DNA of 64,000 nt from positions 4,092,001-4,156,000 of the forward strand of contig NZ_CP087134.1 in the NCBI RefSeq assembly GCF_020911925.1, in the 5' to 3' direction. The DNA comes from Flavobacterium cupriresistens (GTDB lineage: Bacteria > Bacteroidota > Bacteroidia > Flavobacteriales > Flavobacteriaceae). The notes under the pieces were generated by a model, which did no database searches, had not been told where the DNA came from, and saw nothing but the letters and a program-made list of their open reading frames with translations. The translations under genes were made by a program, and so were the position numbers. Within the stretch, counting starts at the first letter, position 1; each line of letters begins with the position of its first letter. Of this stretch, positions 62,701-64,000 are shown piece by piece.

Positions 62701-64000
62701 TTAATCTTTTCTATATCGTGTTTTACAGGTGCCGAGGTTTCGGTTGAAGTTAACTCTCCTTGCCCATGAATTTGCTTTTCCTGACCTGAAACTCCTGCTG
62801 TTGCTATAGTACTATATATAACATACTGAAGGCTATCTCCTTGTTTTATAATTTCTGTTTCAATTTCTATCGTCTTATCTCGATGCCATATAGGTTGAAG
62901 CCATAACACATTTTTGAATTGCGTAATGCTTTTTTCTATACACTTTTCTCCAGCCGTTTTGGCTATCTCCAGATAGGCTACTCCCGGCAATATTTTTTCA
63001 TTCCTAAAAATATGATCTCTGAAAAAATGTTCCTCTCCTAAATAAATACTATTAAATTTTTGATTTCCTTCAGCAACGTTTATCCTTTGGTGTAGCAACG
63101 GATGTAGCTTCTGTACTGCAGAATTCGATTCGATTATCGTATTAGATTTTAACCAATATCTTTCTTTTTCAAAAGCATATGTAGGTAAACTTATTCTTTG
63201 AGGCCGCTCTTTATTATTTCTGTATAATTTATTCCAATCGACAGTTACTCCCATTGCCCATAAATTTGCTAAAGACTGGTATTCATTATGTTCTGTTGCA
63301 TACTTTATATAGGCTTCTCCTGCGCCGTTTGACAAAAAAGTTTTGAATTGCTCTTTTTCTTTTGCAGAAATTGCATTGGAGCTCACTAAGCCTTTATTAT
63401 TTTTTAACTTACTTACAAAATCTGCTATAGAATCTGCTATAAATACGCTACGAAATTCCATTGGTTGGCGTCCTACTTGCCATGTATAAGCTACATCAGA
63501 AATAGAAATCCCCGGTTTTTGTTCCAGGTAATCAATCAGATTTATTATTTGACGTTCTAGCGCTTTCTCGCTTTTTGCAGATATTGGTATAACAAACTCT
63601 TTACTGGAACTATTTTTTTGATGTTTGTTTTCATACTCTTCTACAACTAAATGCGCATTTGTTCCGCTAAATCCAAAACTACTTACAGCTGCCCTCCTTG
63701 GTGTTCCTGCAGAAGAAGTCCAATCTTGTATCTTATCTGTTATATAAAAAGGGCTATTTTCTAAATTGATTAAACTATTTTTTGCTTCATAATTTATGGT
63801 TGGAGGTATTATTTTTTCCTGTAATGCCAATAGTACTTTTTGTACTCCTGCTACTCCTGCGGCATAAACTGTATGCCCTATATTCGTTTTTACACTCCCT
63901 AATCCGCAATAATTTGTATTAGTGGTTTGCTTTTTAAAAGCACGTGTTAATCCTTCAAATTCTATAGGATCGCCAAGAGCAGTTCCTGTGCCATGTGCCT
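59772..64000 (-). CDS. trans-AT polyketide synthase, terminal module KS-DH-KR-ACP-TE (5' partial)
   Basis: The frame is open through the right edge, so the protein is partial; at least 1408 residues are visible. KS C-terminus: HGTGTALGDPIEFEGL near the edge, KTNIGHT, and SGTNAHLVVEEY (63671 region). Linker with no AT. DH (63110-62250): His in FFRDHIFRNEKILPG at 63014 and Asp/Gln in MDSALQ. The DH motif has Asn for the usual Gly. KR (61900-61200): ITGGMGSLGRIF and QSDYTAANA. ACP: YGVDSILL (Ser near 60870). TE: THSFGGLISYEM near 60335 and GDHFSIIREPY. The TE makes this the chain-releasing end. The expected AT is supplied in trans by the fusion at 53899. Confidence 0.95.
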   Translation of the reverse strand, partial: AHGTGTALGDPIEFEGLTRAFKKQTTNTNYCGLGSVKTNIGHTVYAAGVAGVQKVLLALQEKIIPPTINYEAKNSLINLENSPFYITDKIQDWTSSAGTPRRAAVSSFGFSGTNAHLVVEEYENKHQKNSSSKEFVIPISAKSEKALERQIINLIDYLEQKPGISISDVAYTWQVGRQPMEFRSVFIADSIADFVSKLKNNKGLVSSNAISAKEKEQFKTFLSNGAGEAYIKYATEHNEYQSLANLWAMGVTVDWNKLYRNNKERPQRISLPTYAFEKERYWLKSNTIIESNSAVQKLHPLLHQRINVAEGNQKFNSIYLGEEHFFRDHIFRNEKILPGVAYLEIAKTAGEKCIEKSITQFKNVLWLQPIWHRDKTIEIETEIIKQGDSLQYVIYSTIATAGVSGQEKQIHGQGELTSTETSAPVKHDIEKIKKSLSKNISRDTFYEKYQEIGLELGASFRGVQHLWFSSSEAISKIELPKGEGYALTPGIMDSALQTCIGINLEKEVTGLLFPFSVEQIDICQPLEENIWSYVRKSKNNKSDEVINYDVDICNQNGEVLIAFQNVLFLPERKTAPQTIPTEEIQLYKAVWKETPISSKRNVEVKRKIIICEAVPEMVPHFNEFLNADIEMIEAASPEVYFEKTIAIIKQVITSKENVEVILVYPINKQLEIEFLSALLKTASLENSKIMTKMIGVAIAFTASNSDALYKIIGNELETTDQEIKYAKGNRNSKQLELVRLSNSKEKTAIKSNGLYVITGGMGSLGRIFATYITNKKAKVILLGRKKLNKSQTDFVESLPNATYMICDIINRQKVQNAVSKIKKEYGQINGIIHTAGITRDSLIQLKTEEEAKSVFAPKMEGVKNLDEVCKNEPLDFMMLFSSIVSELGNIGQSDYTAANAYLNNYALYREQERLLGNRKGKTYSIGWGFWQDGGMRLQEEQIGYLDTQWGMKPMPTDSGLELFETILATASQNLLVAYGDSKRMSTIITNRLVEKKKVENLVEQNSKNIKEKLLDKLHLLIADLLKLDKDRIDRDKDLAVYGVDSILLTELNSELNAYYEIALLPSVFYNNTTIESLAEHLLEEYNLEVHTKHQDSKEDFLEEDSANKNNLSNAKTKEHSLSQLDVSKLQSTIEGSSYLIQFHKIAPEKTSIFIIPGVPGIAYGYYEVAEQFSTYGNCYGITMQGIFDNKKPLDSIAKMAAHNVAEIAKITPPNSEIHLVTHSFGGLISYEMVKQLQLLDIEVKQIFMLDCFPNTLSSNEMEKTVLFLNLFPEIFDKVEIEALKSKVYSILQEKNADRKELLYNFITTNGVTVNQNMFDKLWDVFDVSMSCSYEMDIQHQVPITLAKVKDKVITNEVYDLGWSQYFEEVEVIEVEGDHFSIIREPYCSKWVKEITFYKEKNEQVSLTR

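Overview
The window reads as chromosome of a Flavobacterium-like member of the Bacteroidota. The evidence is two SusC/SusD pairs, a FecR/ECF sigma switch, a type IX secretion tail on a large metalloprotease, and TAnnTTTG promoter elements close upstream of several genes. Gene density is high and the DNA is AT-rich. No rRNA or tRNA gene and no CRISPR array was recognised.

Layout. 1-2.0 kb: a small secreted ORF and an outer-membrane beta-barrel gene. 2.1-13.3 kb: a polysaccharide utilisation locus on the minus strand (ECF sigma factor, FecR anti-sigma, STN-containing SusC, SusD, GH27 alpha-galactosidase, six-hairpin glycosidase). 13.6-19.0 kb: a proline/hydroxyproline-peptide group (secreted S37 prolyl tripeptidyl peptidase, pyrroline-2-carboxylate reductase-like protein, trans-3-hydroxy-L-proline dehydratase, M24 Xaa-Pro peptidase). 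19.0-24.1 kb: a giant secreted M43 metalloprotease bracketed by inverted copies of a TTCGACTTCGCTCAG-type repeat array. 24.2-28.8 kb: a second SusC/SusD pair. 29.5-34.6 kb: housekeeping genes (FrnE/DsbA, membrane-anchored MutS homologue, UspA, mnmE).

34.6-45.8 kb is a mosaic of integrated DNA hung on the 3' end of mnmE. Attachment-site-like copies of the mnmE end occur at 34603, 38044 and 45731. The first interval carries an IS6-family relic and an L-amino-acid-oxidase-like flavoenzyme. The second carries a Zn-finger/HTH protein, three small genes each apparently broken by one missing A, and an intact very AT-rich two-gene operon: a 1215-residue YobI-like P-loop NTPase with two membrane segments and a 573-residue partner with a candidate PD-(D/E)xK nuclease centre. 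This pair is the best candidate here for an undescribed system, possibly phage defence.

45.8 kb to the right edge is the downstream end of a trans-AT polyketide synthase cluster, all on the minus strand and tightly coupled. The last PKS (KS-DH-KR-ACP-TE, 5' end outside the window) is followed by a small ABM-like protein, a Rieske-cytochrome P450 fusion, two paralogous FAD monooxygenases, a malonyl-AT/enoyl-reductase fusion, a full beta-branching cassette (donor ACP, decarboxylating KS, HMG synthase, two enoyl-CoA hydratase homologues), an AT-like acyl hydrolase, a Sfp-type phosphopantetheinyl transferase and a metallo-beta-lactamase-fold hydrolase. The cluster starts immediately beyond the third mnmE-type site, so it may itself be part of the integrated DNA.
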